From Enteractinococcus fodinae (GTDB lineage Bacteria > Actinomycetota > Actinomycetes > Actinomycetales > Micrococcaceae): a stretch of 64,000 nucleotides of DNA. The notes below the pieces were generated by a model, which was not told the DNA's origin, did no database searches, and saw only the letters and a list, made by a program, of their open reading frames with translations. The translations under genes and the position numbers were made by a program. Shown piece after piece: positions 25,526-35,177 of this stretch (positions within the stretch are counted from its first letter, which is position 1; every line of letters starts with the position of its first letter). The stretch lies in assembly GCF_031458395.1 (NCBI RefSeq), contig NZ_JAVDYJ010000001.1, positions 1,364,001 to 1,428,000 on the forward strand, given 5' to 3'.

Positions 25526-28500
25526 ATGGCACCTGGTTTTGCCCATCTCAACGTCACCACCGCATATTCTGCCCACTTCGGGGTGTCTTGGCCCGAAGAG
25601 CTGGTAGCTGTTGCGGCAGCCGATGGCGCCCAGATTATGGGCTGCACAGATCGCGACGGACTCTACGGGATGGCCAAACACCTCAAAGCCTGCGTGGCCC
25701 ATAATATTGCTCCGGTGGTGGGGGTGAACCTTGCGGTGATGTGGGACCCGTCCAGCACTGCAGATGGTCAACCCCTACCAGCCGGCAGGGTCACGATCTT
25801 GGCAGCCAATGCGGCCCAGGCCGGGTACGGCCAAGCTCAAAATCTTGGAGCCGGGTACCAGGCCCTGGTGCGATTGATCTCACTGGCGCACACGCAACTC
25901 GGGGCCGACCAAACGCCCTATATCTATGTCTCGCAGTTAGCTCGCGCCGCTGGGCCTGAGGCAGTGCTGAAGGTGCTGGTAGGTCCCGGTTCGGACGTCG
26001 GGGCGCTAATGGTCCAGCGCAAATACACCGCGGGGCGTACCCGCTTGAGGTTATGGAAGAGGGCCCTGCCAGCTCGGGCACTGTACACGGAAATCGTGTC
26101 CCACTTGTCCCTGCCGTCAAAGCGCCTGTCCACCGCACAAGCTGTGCGGATGTTGCGCGCCAGCACCGACCTTGACCTGCCAGCTGTTTTGACCAACGCC
26201 GTCCGGTACGCGACCCCGGACGGCGCCGCCACCGCCGATGTGGTGGATGCCGCCCGAGCGCTGTCCAGTCTCGATACCCTGACCGATATGCAGCCCAATG
26301 GTCAAGGCTGGCTTAAATCTGCCCACGACATGCATGCTCTCGCCAAGGAGATCGTCTATGAAGCAGGTTTCGGTGCTGCGGCGGTTCACCAACTACTCGA
26401 GACGACCCAACGGTTAGCCGAGACCTGCGCGCTGGATCCGGCCCAAGATCTCGGCTGGGGACAGCCGCGAGTCCCAGAATTTGATGTCATCGGTATCGAC
26501 GGTGAGCCAAATACTGTGCTCTCGCAACGCGCCCGAGCAGGGCTGGCCCACAGGTTCCGACACTTAGATCCCGCAGGGGCCCCATATGATCGAGTACTTG
26601 ACCGGCTCGACCACGAACTCAAGATTATTGAAAACCTGGGCTTTTCCAGTTACTTCCTCACCGTTGCCGAAGTGGTTTCCATGATCGAAGACCGTCAGGT
26701 GAGAGTCTCTGCTCGAGGTTCCGGTGCGTCCTCCCTAGTGAACTACGCGTTACGAATTTCCCACGTCGACCCGATCGAACACGACCTGATCTTTGAACGG
26801 TTCTTATCGCAAGACCGATCCACGCTGCCCGATATCGACATTGATGTGGAATCCGCTCGCAGACACGAAATCTATCATGCGATCTTTGACCGGTTCGGTC
26901 AGGAACGCACCACGCTGATGAGCATGCAAAACGGGTACCGCGTGCGCGGTGCGGTCCGTGATGCAGGCCGAGCGCTTGGTCTAGAGCGCGAGCAGGTAGA
27001 TCACCTGGCCAAAAAATTGTGGCGCTTCTCCGCTTCCGACTTCCGCCAAGCTCTCGAGCATATGCCAGAACTGCAAAACTTTGCGGCCCAAGTGCAAAAC
27101 AGCCGCAAATCGGGCAATCAACAACTTGATTTGCTCGTGGATCTGACAGAACGACTCGACCGGTTACCCCGACATATTTCGATGCATCCTTGCGGGGTCA
27201 TTCTCGGAGATGCCACCTTGCTGGACCGGACCCCGGTAGAAGCCTCCGGGATGGGATTGCCTATGAGCCAGTTTGATAAACACGACATGGACCCGATGGG
27301 CATGCTCAAACTCGATGTGCTTGGGGTACGCATGCAGTCCACCATCGCCTATGCGATCGAAGAAATTCAGCGCACCACCGGAGAACACATCGACCTTGAA
27401 ACAGTGCCCCATGATGACCCGGCCACCTACGAGATGATCAAAACCACCCATACCCTGGGCTGTTTCCAAATTGAGTCGCCTGGCCAGCGTGAGCTCATTG
27501 GCAAACTCGAACCCGAATCCATCACCGACCTGATCATCGATATCTCACTGTTTCGACCCGGGCCCATGAAATCCGATATGGTCCGCCCTTTCTTGGATTA
27601 CCGCCACCAATTAGCCCCGGCCCACTACCCACACCCGCGACTGAAACCCATCCTGGAAGAAACTCACGGGGTGACGGTTTTCCATGAACAACTGCTGAGA
27701 ACCTTTGATGCCATGACCGGTTGCGGGCTGGCCGCAGCTGATGAATTTCGCCGCCGCCTCGGCTCTGATGAACAACCTGAGGTTGAAGCTTATTTCCGAG
27801 CCAAAGCCATGGAACGTGGCTGGGATATCGACGTCATCGACGAGGTGTGGGAGACCCTCGCGGCGTTTGGCTCATTCGGGTTTTGCAAAGCCCATGGCGC
27901 GGCCTTTGCCATCCCCACCTTCGAATCTGCCTGGTTGAAAACCCACTATCCAGCAGCGTTTATGGCCGCGGTCCTAGAACACGACCCCGGCATGTATCCG
28001 CAGCGACTGATGGTAGCTGAAGCCCGCCGGATGGGTATCGAGATCTTGCCGGTCGATATCAATCGCTCCACCACGCAGATGCGATTAGAACCGCTTCCAC
28101 ATCCCCACCCGTCTGGCCATCGGTGGGGGATTCGGCTGGCCCTGACCACCGTGTTGGGGCTGACCCACAAAGAAATGCAACGCATCGAACGGGCCCAACC
28201 CTTTGACAGTTTGGCAGATATCCGGGACCGAGCTCGGTTGAGTAAAAAGAGCCTTGAACACCTCGCCCAACTTGGCGCACTCGATTGCTTGCTACCGGCC
28301 ACCGGCATCAGCCGTACCGATCTGGTCCATCACTTAGAATTCTTACACTCACCGACCAGACGGGACCGCACCGGCCGCAGTCTGCGTCTCGGACGCCCAC
28401 AAATCGAAGGACAACAAGCCCTCCCGTTGGGCGACACCGAACTCGAAACACTGCCGGCACTGTTTCCTGAACCAACAGCAGAACAACGAATCCGCACTGA

Positions 28501-29053
28501 GCTGGATCTGACCGCTATCGATGCCACCGGGCATCTGATGCAGTCCCATAAACCTTATCTGGATGCGCTGGGCACCACGCCGGCAGATCAGCTCTTGAAG
28601 CTGCGAAACCATACCCGTGTGATGGTTGCCGGTGTGCGCGTAGCAACCCAGACCCCACCGATGCGCTCGGGGAATCGGGTGGTATTTATTTCCATTGATG
28701 ATGGCACCGGGGTGGTTGACACCTCCTTTTTTGCTCAAGCCCAACACGCCACCGGCGACATCCTGTTCTCCGCACGATTAATGCTCATTGAAGGCACCAC
28801 CAGACGCACCGGAACCCGCGGTATCACCCTGCAGGCCATCCGCGCCTGGGATATGCACGATCCAGCCTCATTGCCTGACCCTGACTACTGGGATACACAA
28901 CGGAGCCACTGGGCGCAATGGCTTGCGAAATCACCGGAACAACCAGCCCCACCGGTTGTCCACCAAAGCCAGTTGCGACAGCGGGCCCTAGCTCCTGACG
29001 TGGACGCTTCAGTACGTTATCGTGGGGTGCACAAACCGTATGCCACCAGATAA
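25526..29053 (+). CDS. dnaE2: Error-prone DNA polymerase DnaE2
   Basis: A 1175-residue C-family polymerase. Residues 1 to about 200 are the PHP domain; in it the metal-binding residues are degenerate (HLNVTTAYS, CTDRDGLYG), as in DnaE2 generally. The palm has PDIDIDVES near residue 434 with the catalytic Asp residues, SARGSGASSLVNYAL and RPGPMKSDMVRPF. The finger and beta-binding parts include FGSFGFCKAHGAAFA, and an OB-fold lies near 1030-1110. Its length and the missing tau-binding extension distinguish it from replicative DnaE1. It carries out translesion synthesis under DNA damage. No imuA or imuB gene is adjacent and no clear LexA box was seen upstream. Confidence 0.93.
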   Translation: MAPGFAHLNVTTAYSAHFGVSWPEELVAVAAADGAQIMGCTDRDGLYGMAKHLKACVAHNIAPVVGVNLAVMWDPSSTADGQPLPAGRVTILAANAAQAGYGQAQNLGAGYQALVRLISLAHTQLGADQTPYIYVSQLARAAGPEAVLKVLVGPGSDVGALMVQRKYTAGRTRLRLWKRALPARALYTEIVSHLSLPSKRLSTAQAVRMLRASTDLDLPAVLTNAVRYATPDGAATADVVDAARALSSLDTLTDMQPNGQGWLKSAHDMHALAKEIVYEAGFGAAAVHQLLETTQRLAETCALDPAQDLGWGQPRVPEFDVIGIDGEPNTVLSQRARAGLAHRFRHLDPAGAPYDRVLDRLDHELKIIENLGFSSYFLTVAEVVSMIEDRQVRVSARGSGASSLVNYALRISHVDPIEHDLIFERFLSQDRSTLPDIDIDVESARRHEIYHAIFDRFGQERTTLMSMQNGYRVRGAVRDAGRALGLEREQVDHLAKKLWRFSASDFRQALEHMPELQNFAAQVQNSRKSGNQQLDLLVDLTERLDRLPRHISMHPCGVILGDATLLDRTPVEASGMGLPMSQFDKHDMDPMGMLKLDVLGVRMQSTIAYAIEEIQRTTGEHIDLETVPHDDPATYEMIKTTHTLGCFQIESPGQRELIGKLEPESITDLIIDISLFRPGPMKSDMVRPFLDYRHQLAPAHYPHPRLKPILEETHGVTVFHEQLLRTFDAMTGCGLAAADEFRRRLGSDEQPEVEAYFRAKAMERGWDIDVIDEVWETLAAFGSFGFCKAHGAAFAIPTFESAWLKTHYPAAFMAAVLEHDPGMYPQRLMVAEARRMGIEILPVDINRSTTQMRLEPLPHPHPSGHRWGIRLALTTVLGLTHKEMQRIERAQPFDSLADIRDRARLSKKSLEHLAQLGALDCLLPATGISRTDLVHHLEFLHSPTRRDRTGRSLRLGRPQIEGQQALPLGDTELETLPALFPEPTAEQRIRTELDLTAIDATGHLMQSHKPYLDALGTTPADQLLKLRNHTRVMVAGVRVATQTPPMRSGNRVVFISIDDGTGVVDTSFFAQAQHATGDILFSARLMLIEGTTRRTGTRGITLQAIRAWDMHDPASLPDPDYWDTQRSHWAQWLAKSPEQPAPPVVHQSQLRQRALAPDVDASVRYRGVHKPYATR

Positions 29054-29063
29054 AAGGATCGCG

Positions 29064-29747
29064 ATGGCCACGCACCGAACACCGCCAAGGATAGTAGCGA
29101 TACTTTGTGCAGCTGGACTATGGTTCACCGGCTGCGGCACTGAAGACCAGACATCACCGCAGCCTTCACCTTCGCCCACCACACCTGAACAGGCCTCGCC
29201 TAGTGACTCGCCCACGACCGGCTCACCAACCGCGACCCCGGATGAGCCCACCGACGAACAGAGTCCAGAAACCACGCTTGCCCCCGTCGGTGAGTTCTCT
29301 ACCGAAAACCAGCACTCCTCCGGGTGGCCAGAATATGGCGAGACTTCCAACATCTATCCCACAGCCGTCCGGACTGCAGTACACGACGGGTTTGAACGTA
29401 TCGTCATTGAACACGCCGGCACCGGCCAGCCCAGCTTCTTCACGCAATACACAGCTGAGCCACGAGAGCCGGGCATTGGCACGCTCGTTGATACCGGTTC
29501 TGGTGCGTACTTGGAAGTCACCCTGTCGGGCACCACGGACCCGCTCGATTTGCCACCGGACATGCTGGAACATGGCGCCCATCTCGAAGATCTCGACACC
29601 CAGGCCACTGAAGCGGTGGTGAGTTTCGCGCCGTGGGAAGCCACTAGTACCTACTATCTGGGGTTAGATCAGCAACGTCCCTATGCCGTCTCGGTGTTGG
29701 AATCGCCCGTGCGGGTTGTGATTGATATTCAACTGGAAGACCAGTGA
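29064..29747 (+). CDS. Lipoprotein with AMIN-like C-terminal domain
   Basis: A 227-residue exported lipoprotein. The signal region RIVAILCAAGLWFTGC ends in a lipobox Cys (about residue 20), followed by a Pro/Ser/Thr-rich linker (TSPQPSPSPTTPEQASPSDS). From residue 95 onward the fold resembles the AMIN-like domain of actinobacterial lipoproteins (FERIVIEHAGTGQPSFF, YLEVTLSGTTDPLDLP, RPYAVSVLESPVRVVIDI). AMIN domains usually bind cell-wall components. The start at 29064 is chosen for AAAAGGA upstream; it lies 10 nt past the dnaE2 stop, though function looks unrelated. The lipoprotein diacylglyceryl transferase Lgt is encoded later in this window. Confidence 0.75.
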   Translation: MATHRTPPRIVAILCAAGLWFTGCGTEDQTSPQPSPSPTTPEQASPSDSPTTGSPTATPDEPTDEQSPETTLAPVGEFSTENQHSSGWPEYGETSNIYPTAVRTAVHDGFERIVIEHAGTGQPSFFTQYTAEPREPGIGTLVDTGSGAYLEVTLSGTTDPLDLPPDMLEHGAHLEDLDTQATEAVVSFAPWEATSTYYLGLDQQRPYAVSVLESPVRVVIDIQLEDQ

Positions 29748-29780
29748 GCTCATGAACCTGCAAAGCGGTCTGCAAAAAGA

Positions 29781-29786
29781 TAGACT
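29781..29786 (+). promoter_or_regulatory. Candidate thrS -10 element
   Basis: TAGACT, the same hexamer seen before pyk, hisI and polA, lies 69 nt before the thrS start, giving a leader of roughly 60 nt. No T-box motif is visible in the leader. Confidence 0.4.
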
Positions 29787-29855
29787 GGCGGATGGCTTGT
29801 CGGTGGTCCAGTATGCCACCGGATTTTTGAGCCTAACCCAAGGAGGAAGTGGCAC

Positions 29856-31868
29856 GTGGCCGAACCACAAGAAATCACCATTACCGTAGACGACCAAACC
29901 ATGCAGGTCGCTGAAGGTACCACCGGTACCGAATTATTCGGTGCGGAAAAAACTACGGTAGTTATGAAGGTCAACGGGACCCTGCAGGACCTGTTCCGTG
30001 CCATTCCCGACGGAGCCACAGTTGAGCGCGTGGACATCACCGACCAAGAAGGTCTGGAAGTGTTGCGCCACTCGACCGCTCACGTTCTGGCGCAAGCGGT
30101 CCAAGAGCTGTATCCAGACGCCAAGTTGGGCATTGGGCCATATATCGAAGATGGTTTCTACTACGACTTTGATGTCGACGAACCCTTCACCCCCGAGGAT
30201 CTCAAACAGATCCAAAAGCGCATGATGCGCATCGTCAAAGCAGGTCAAACGTTCGATCGTCGCGCCGTAGACGAAGCCAAGGCCCGTGAAGAACTCGCAA
30301 ATGAGCCATATAAGCTGCAGCTGCTAGACCGTCAGCACGATGAAGAAGCCGCTGCGGAAGGTGCCTCCGTAGAGATCGGTGCAGGGGACATCACCATCTA
30401 CGACAACCTGGACCGTAAAGGTGAAGTCGTGTGGTACGACCTCTGCCGCGGCCCCCATATTCCGTCCACCAAGCTGATCGCCAACGGTTTTTCGCTGACT
30501 CGTGCCGCCGGGGCCTACTGGCTAGGTTCAGAAAACAACCCGCAGCTTCAGCGGATCTACGGCACCGCATGGGCATCGAAAGAAGATTTGGTGGCCTACC
30601 AGGAACGCATTGCCGAAGCAGAACGTCGCGACCACCGCAAAATTGGTGCCGAAATGGACCTGTTCTCGTTCCCGGACGAGCTGGGTTCGGGGCTGCCGGT
30701 TTTCCACCCCAAGGGTGGGATCCTGCGCAAGGAAATGGAAGACTACTCACGCCAGCGCCACGAGGAAGCTGGCTATGAGTTCGTCTACACCCCGCATATC
30801 ACCAAACAAAACTTATATGAGACCTCCGGGCACCTCGAATGGTACGCCGAGGGCATGTTCCCGCCCATGCACGTCGACGAAGTGCGCGACGAAGACACTG
30901 GGGAAGTCACCCGTGCCGGGGCAGATTACTACCTGAAACCCATGAACTGCCCGATGCACAACTTGATCTTTGCTTCACGAGGCCGTTCTTACCGTGAGCT
31001 GCCACTGCGTTTATTCGAATTCGGTTCGGTCTACCGGTACGAGAAATCCGGGGTAATCCACGGGCTGACTCGAGTGCGCGGCATGACCCAAGATGATGCT
31101 CACATCTACTGCACCGAAGACCAGATGAAAGACGAGCTGACCACCACGTTGAACTTCGTGCTGGACTTGCTCAAAGATTACGGGTTGGATGATTTCTACC
31201 TCGAGCTGTCTTCCAAGGACCCAGAAAAATACGTGGGCAGTGACGAGGTCTGGGATAATGCCACGCAGGTATTGGCCGAAGTCGCAACCGAATCCGGTCT
31301 CGAACTGGTGGATGATCCGGGTGGTGCGGCCTTCTATGGTCCGAAGATCTCTGTTCAGGCACGCGACGCGCTAGGGCGCACCTGGCAGATGTCGACCATT
31401 CAGCTGGACTTCAACCTTCCGGAACGTTTTGATCTGGAATACCAGGCTGCCGACGGCACCCGCCAGCGCCCAGTCATGATCCACCGTGCCTTGTTTGGCT
31501 CAATTGAACGCTTCATGGGGGTGCTCACCGAGCACTACGCTGGCGCATTTCCCGCTTGGCTCGCCCCAGAACAAGTCATTGCCATCCCCGTGGCAGATGC
31601 CTTCAACGACTACCTGTTCGATATCGTCGACAAGCTCAAAGCCCGCGGTATTCGTGCCCGCGTGGACAGCTCCAGCGATCGGTTCCCGAAAAAGATTCGC
31701 ACCGCAGCAAAACATAAGGCACCGTTTGTGCTCATTGCCGGTGGGGAAGACGCCGAAGCGAATGCCGTCTCGTTCCGGTATCGTGACGGCTCCCAGGACA
31801 ATGGCGTGCCGGTGGATGACGCCATCGAGCGTATCGTCGCCGCAGTCGAGCAGCGTCAGCAGGTGTAA
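29856..31868 (+). CDS. thrS: Threonyl-tRNA synthetase
   Basis: Charges tRNA-Thr. 670 residues starting at GTG with AAGGAGG 8 nt upstream. Domains in order: TGS (about 1-65), the editing domain with [10 protein letters not shown] (about 75-230), class II catalytic core (about 260-550; zinc ligands in MNCPMH and the [18 protein letters not shown] segment, motif 3 [18 protein letters not shown]), and an anticodon-binding domain (about 560-660). All expected features are present. It is followed after 6 nt by a HIT gene, the same order as in mycobacteria (thrS then the AP4A phosphorylase gene). Confidence 0.97.
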   Translation: MAEPQEITITVDDQTMQVAEGTTGTELFGAEKTTVVMKVNGTLQDLFRAIPDGATVERVDITDQEGLEVLRHSTAHVLAQAVQELYPDAKLGIGPYIEDGFYYDFDVDEPFTPEDLKQIQKRMMRIVKAGQTFDRRAVDEAKAREELANEPYKLQLLDRQHDEEAAAEGASVEIGAGDITIYDNLDRKGEVVWYDLCRGPHIPSTKLIANGFSLTRAAGAYWLGSENNPQLQRIYGTAWASKEDLVAYQERIAEAERRDHRKIGAEMDLFSFPDELGSGLPVFHPKGGILRKEMEDYSRQRHEEAGYEFVYTPHITKQNLYETSGHLEWYAEGMFPPMHVDEVRDEDTGEVTRAGADYYLKPMNCPMHNLIFASRGRSYRELPLRLFEFGSVYRYEKSGVIHGLTRVRGMTQDDAHIYCTEDQMKDELTTTLNFVLDLLKDYGLDDFYLELSSKDPEKYVGSDEVWDNATQVLAEVATESGLELVDDPGGAAFYGPKISVQARDALGRTWQMSTIQLDFNLPERFDLEYQAADGTRQRPVMIHRALFGSIERFMGVLTEHYAGAFPAWLAPEQVIAIPVADAFNDYLFDIVDKLKARGIRARVDSSSDRFPKKIRTAAKHKAPFVLIAGGEDAEANAVSFRYRDGSQDNGVPVDDAIERIVAAVEQRQQV

Positions 31869-31874
31869 CACTCC

Positions 31875-32483
31875 ATGGCAGACCGCAGTACAGATCACGA
31901 TGCAGAATCCACCGATGATTTTGTATTAGCTGGGACGCCGGATGCTTTTGAACGGTTATGGACGCCGCATCGGTTGGCTTACGTGTCCAAGGGACAAAGT
32001 CAGGTCACCGATGAGGCGTCCTGCCCATTTTGTGCCGCACCGCAACGTGATGATGAAGCGTCTCTTATCGTGACCCGCGGTAAAACGTGTTACGTGGTGA
32101 TGAACCTCTATCCGTATAACCCGGGTCATCTCTTGGTGTGCCCATACCGTCACGTACCCGACTACACTGACCTCACGGTCGAAGAAACAGCCGAATTCGC
32201 GGAGTTATCCCAGATCGGGATGCAGGTGTTACGCACCGTGTCCCGGGCAGCCGGCTTCAACCTTGGGATGAATCAGGGCAAAGTCGGCGGAGCTGGCATC
32301 GCTGAGCATTTGCATCAACATATTGTCCCGCGTTGGGGCGGCGACGGGAACTTCCTTCCCATCATCGCGCAAACAAAAAATGTCACGGGCACTATCGGTG
32401 ATATGCGCTCGATTATCGCCGAAGCGTGGCAGGCCGAAGCGCAACAATTCCGTGAAAAGCAAGCAGCACAACACAAAGAATAG
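31875..32483 (+). CDS. HIT family hydrolase/phosphorylase (AP4A phosphorylase-like)
   Basis: A 202-residue histidine-triad nucleotide-binding protein. The triad HLHQHIVPRW is intact, along with a CPFCAAP motif near the N-terminus and NLYPYNPGHLLVCPYRHV, which match the actinobacterial branch of AP4A phosphorylases. Its position directly after thrS agrees: aminoacyl-tRNA synthetases make Ap4A as a by-product. It acts in the cytosol. The exact activity (phosphorylase versus hydrolase) cannot be read from sequence. Confidence 0.88.
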   Translation: MADRSTDHDAESTDDFVLAGTPDAFERLWTPHRLAYVSKGQSQVTDEASCPFCAAPQRDDEASLIVTRGKTCYVVMNLYPYNPGHLLVCPYRHVPDYTDLTVEETAEFAELSQIGMQVLRTVSRAAGFNLGMNQGKVGGAGIAEHLHQHIVPRWGGDGNFLPIIAQTKNVTGTIGDMRSIIAEAWQAEAQQFREKQAAQHKE

Positions 32484-32547
32484 TCGTCTTCGCCACGGAG
32501 TATGGCCAGTCCTACACAACGGCCTCAAAAACCGCGACAATGGACGT

Positions 32548-33252
32548 ATGATGTCTTCACCTGGAGAAGCCCAACCGCGGCCGTTGAACCTGGCAGAATA
32601 TTATCTGCTGAGCTGTCTGGATGATGGAGGCAAGCTCCAAGCTCCGCTACGTACCGTTCGTATCGGATTAGCCGGTGCGGTCCTCACGGACTTGGCACGA
32701 CGCGGCTGTCTGTATGTCACCCGGGATGTGGTGATGGTCAATTCCCACCACGAAGCAGAGCTCGAACAGCCATTACATACCGTCCTCCAGATTATGAAAG
32801 ACGCTCCCGAGAACCAAGACGCCGAGCAGTGGATCAACCGGTTCTCGCGTCCGGCACTCATGGACGCGGTGGTGAGGATGCTGGAGTTTCGTGAAGAAAT
32901 CACGGTGGTCAAAAAGAAGTTTTTGGGGATGTTTCCACGCACCAGGATGGTCCCCAACGAGTCCTATGGACGGATGGACATGTATGTCAGGCTCCGAGCC
33001 ACCCTGCTTGGACGAGATACCGCCCTGGATGCGACCACCTGGCCATTAGTACAACTGCTGTATTCCACAGATGTGCTGCCCAGTATCTTTCCAGGCCTGC
33101 AGAATAGAGAAGTGAAAGCCCGGTTAGCTGAGTTCCATGCAGAAGCCGAACACGAAGAACCAGCCATTTCCGAAGCACTACAGGCCATGGAGAACGCCAT
33201 CGCAGAGGCTTTAACTGCTACCCGAGGGCAGGCCACGGGAATGCGAGGTTAG
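32548..33252 (+). CDS. GPP34 (GOLPH3/VPS74-like) domain protein
   Basis: A 234-residue protein with the bacterial GPP34 pattern: NLAEYYLLSCLDDGGKLQ, RIGLAGAVLTDLARRGCLYV, and an alpha-helical body with LLYSTDVLPSIFPG. Eukaryotic GOLPH3 binds phosphatidylinositol 4-phosphate on Golgi membranes; the role of bacterial members is unknown. The start is one of two adjacent ATGs (32548 or 32551). GACAAT (32536-32541) ends 6 nt before the first ATG, so the mRNA is probably leaderless. A longer in-frame extension back into the HIT gene exists but has no start signals. In mycobacteria this position is occupied by pgsA. Confidence 0.8.
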   Translation: MMSSPGEAQPRPLNLAEYYLLSCLDDGGKLQAPLRTVRIGLAGAVLTDLARRGCLYVTRDVVMVNSHHEAELEQPLHTVLQIMKDAPENQDAEQWINRFSRPALMDAVVRMLEFREEITVVKKKFLGMFPRTRMVPNESYGRMDMYVRLRATLLGRDTALDATTWPLVQLLYSTDVLPSIFPGLQNREVKARLAEFHAEAEHEEPAISEALQAMENAIAEALTATRGQATGMRG

Positions 33253-33534
33253 ACGTTCGCGACGAATATTTGCCATCCGCACGGTGCGCGCACCTAAAGT
33301 TATGCTCAGTCGTGTGAAGTCTACTTTGTCGGCCACCGCCACGAGCGCATTAGCCACTCGCTGAGGATCGACGGCTAGTTTTTCGACGGCTTCGTGGCCA
33401 TAACGAGCGGTCGTGTTGCCATGGTCGTATTCATAGACCCGGTGCCACATGTTGGAAGTTACTAGCGCAGCGATTGCCGGGGTGGCACGAGTTTGCCGGA
33501 CCGAGCTTATGACAAATGCGTGGTGATATTCCGC
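33211..33534 (-). pseudogene. ybaK: Remnant of ybaK/proX-type Cys-tRNA(Pro) deacylase
   Basis: On the minus strand an open frame reads TRATPAIAALVTSNMWHRVY, EYDHGNTTARYGHEAVEKLA and VDPQRVANALVA, then LSITLGARTVRMA. This follows the N-terminal half of YbaK proteins (usual order TPAT..AL, H-x-YEYDHD, YGLEAAEKLGVDP-RVFKTLV, DLKALAAALGAKKA-MA). Signs of decay: no start codon before the conserved TPA motif, the catalytic Lys of the FKT motif is lost (ANA here), about ten residues are missing in the middle, and the C-terminal half is gone. The ends overlap the SufE-like and GPP34 genes. A short product from ATG 33450 would be incomplete. Confidence 0.65.
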
Positions 33535-33947
33535 TTAATACGACCTAAGAGCGCGCTCATACCTCGAAGGCGCAGCGGTGTCAGCGCGTTGGTCAGCCCG
33601 AGCCTATTCGGGATATCGTCCGGAACTGTCAGGATCTCTGAGGCACGCTGACCTGATAGTCCCTCAATGAGGACGCCAGCAAAGCCGCGAGTTGTAGGGG
33701 CTTCAGGCGGAGCCGAGATAATCAGTGTGACGATCGGATCTTCTTCGTCGGAGTATTCCACAGCCAAAAATAGCGGTGTCTGACATTCGGTGACCTGTTC
33801 CATCTCATCTTCGTGACCGGCATAGCGTTCCGGTGGTTCTGGAAGATTATCGGAGAACTCCAACAGCAGTTCGAGACGGTCGGATTCGGGCAGGTCTTGG
33901 AAGTCAGCGATGAGTTCGTCAAGAACCTCAATGGTTTGCGCAGGCAT
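33507..33947 (-). CDS. SufE-like sulfur acceptor protein
   Basis: A 146-residue SufE-family protein. The persulfide-accepting Cys is in VTECQTPLFLAVEY near residue 55, and the following TRGFAGVLIEGLSG and the PLRLRGMSALLGRIKRN end are typical of the SufE/YgdK family. The start at 33947 (MPAQTIEVL) has AGAAAGGA 4-5 nt upstream; a longer in-frame start at 33974 does not. It normally accepts sulfur from a cysteine desulfurase. The upstream gene on the same strand is a thiosulfate sulfurtransferase, the same pairing as Rv3283-Rv3284, but a terminator hairpin lies between them here. Confidence 0.85.
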   Translation of the reverse strand: MPAQTIEVLDELIADFQDLPESDRLELLLEFSDNLPEPPERYAGHEDEMEQVTECQTPLFLAVEYSDEEDPIVTLIISAPPEAPTTRGFAGVLIEGLSGQRASEILTVPDDIPNRLGLTNALTPLRLRGMSALLGRIKRNITTHLS

Positions 33948-34000
33948 AGGATCCTTTCTACGGCAATGATCCACCGTTCATTCTAACGCCCGCGGGGGTT

Positions 34001-34046
34001 AAAATATTTCGCCGGTGCCAGGATCACTCCCAGCACCGGCGAAATA
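34001..34046 (-). terminator. Terminator of the sulfurtransferase gene
   Basis: Perfect 14-bp stem TATTTCGCCGGTGC / GCACCGGCGAAATA (34005-34018 and 34033-34046) with a 14-nt loop. In the leftward direction it is followed by TTTT (34004-34001). It starts 12 nt past the sulfurtransferase stop and lies 54 nt ahead of the SufE-like start. Confidence 0.85.
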
Positions 34047-34058
34047 GGTCAACGAGTC

Positions 34059-34952
34059 TTAGCTTGGCGCTTGGCCGGGCTCTGCACCAACCACAATCGG
34101 TACGCCGACGCTGTTGCCCCACTCAGTCCAGGAGCCGTCGTAGTTTCGTACGGAGTCATATCCGAGCAAGTAACGCAACACAAACCAGGTGTGCGCTGAG
34201 CGCTCACCAATTCGGCAGTACGCAATGACCTGATCGGTTTGGCCCAGGTTTGCATCCTCCGCGTAGACCTTGGTCAGCTCTTCGCGGGATTTGAAGGTGC
34301 CATCCTCATTGGCCGCGGTTGCCCATGGCACCGATTCGGCGGTCGGGATGTGGCCACCACGCAGGGTGCCTTCTTGTGGGTAGCCCGCCATGTGCGTGGT
34401 TTCCCCGGTATATTCGGCGGCGGAACGGACATCAATCAGTGGCAGTTTGCCGATGCTGTCTAATACCTGTGCTTTGTTGGCACGTTCGGTTGAGTCATCG
34501 CGTTCGACAACCGGGTAGTCACCTTCAGTGACATCTGGGACCTCGCGAGTGATTTCGCGGCCTTCCGCAATCCACTTGTCTCGGCCACCATTCATCAGGC
34601 GGACATCTTCGTGCCCGTAGAGTGTAAAGACCCACAGCGCATAGGCAGCCCACCAGTTTGACTTATCACCGTAGAAAATAACTGTCGTGTCGCGGCTGAT
34701 GCCCTTTGAGGCAGCCATTTTGGCAAAGCCCTCCGGTCCGATGAAATCACGGGTGACGGGATCGTTCAGCTCGGTGTGCCAGTCAATTTTGATGGCCCCG
34801 GGAATGTGCCCGGTCGAATAGAGCAGAGTATCTTCATTCGACTCTAGAACAACGACGTTGGGATGGTCCTTGTGTTCCGCTACCCAAGCTGTTGAGACGA
34901 GTTTTTCTGGGTGCGCGTAGTCGGATTGTTCCACCGGAACTGAGGTAGTCAT
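34059..34952 (-). CDS. sseA: Thiosulfate/3-mercaptopyruvate sulfurtransferase
   Basis: A 297-residue double-rhodanese protein. The N-terminal rhodanese (about 10-135) is inactive-type; the C-terminal one (about 160-290) has the active loop [16 protein letters not shown]. Matching motifs are [38 protein letters not shown] and [21 protein letters not shown], all typical of actinobacterial SseA/CysA proteins. The start is ATG 34952; AAAGGG lies 11 nt upstream. A 33-codon upstream extension of the frame lacks signals. It transfers sulfane sulfur from thiosulfate to cyanide or to thiol acceptors; the biological acceptor is not known. Confidence 0.9.
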   Translation of the reverse strand: MTTSVPVEQSDYAHPEKLVSTAWVAEHKDHPNVVVLESNEDTLLYSTGHIPGAIKIDWHTELNDPVTRDFIGPEGFAKMAASKGISRDTTVIFYGDKSNWWAAYALWVFTLYGHEDVRLMNGGRDKWIAEGREITREVPDVTEGDYPVVERDDSTERANKAQVLDSIGKLPLIDVRSAAEYTGETTHMAGYPQEGTLRGGHIPTAESVPWATAANEDGTFKSREELTKVYAEDANLGQTDQVIAYCRIGERSAHTWFVLRYLLGYDSVRNYDGSWTEWGNSVGVPIVVGAEPGQAPS

Positions 34953-35177
34953 GAAGCGAGAGGCCCTTTCGTTGTGAGTTGCCATCGGCATGTGACACGT
35001 ATACAAATTAAGGATACAAGCCTGTGTGTTAATTACGACGGCCCGCGTCACACTACTACTTCTACGGGCGCTTTCGAAGTAACAGTGCCGCGGCAGGTGG
35101 GCTGCGTTTTAGGATGGAGAGGTTGAGCACCCATTCGGTGCTTGACGTTAGACCGAACTCAATGGATTGGATACAAC

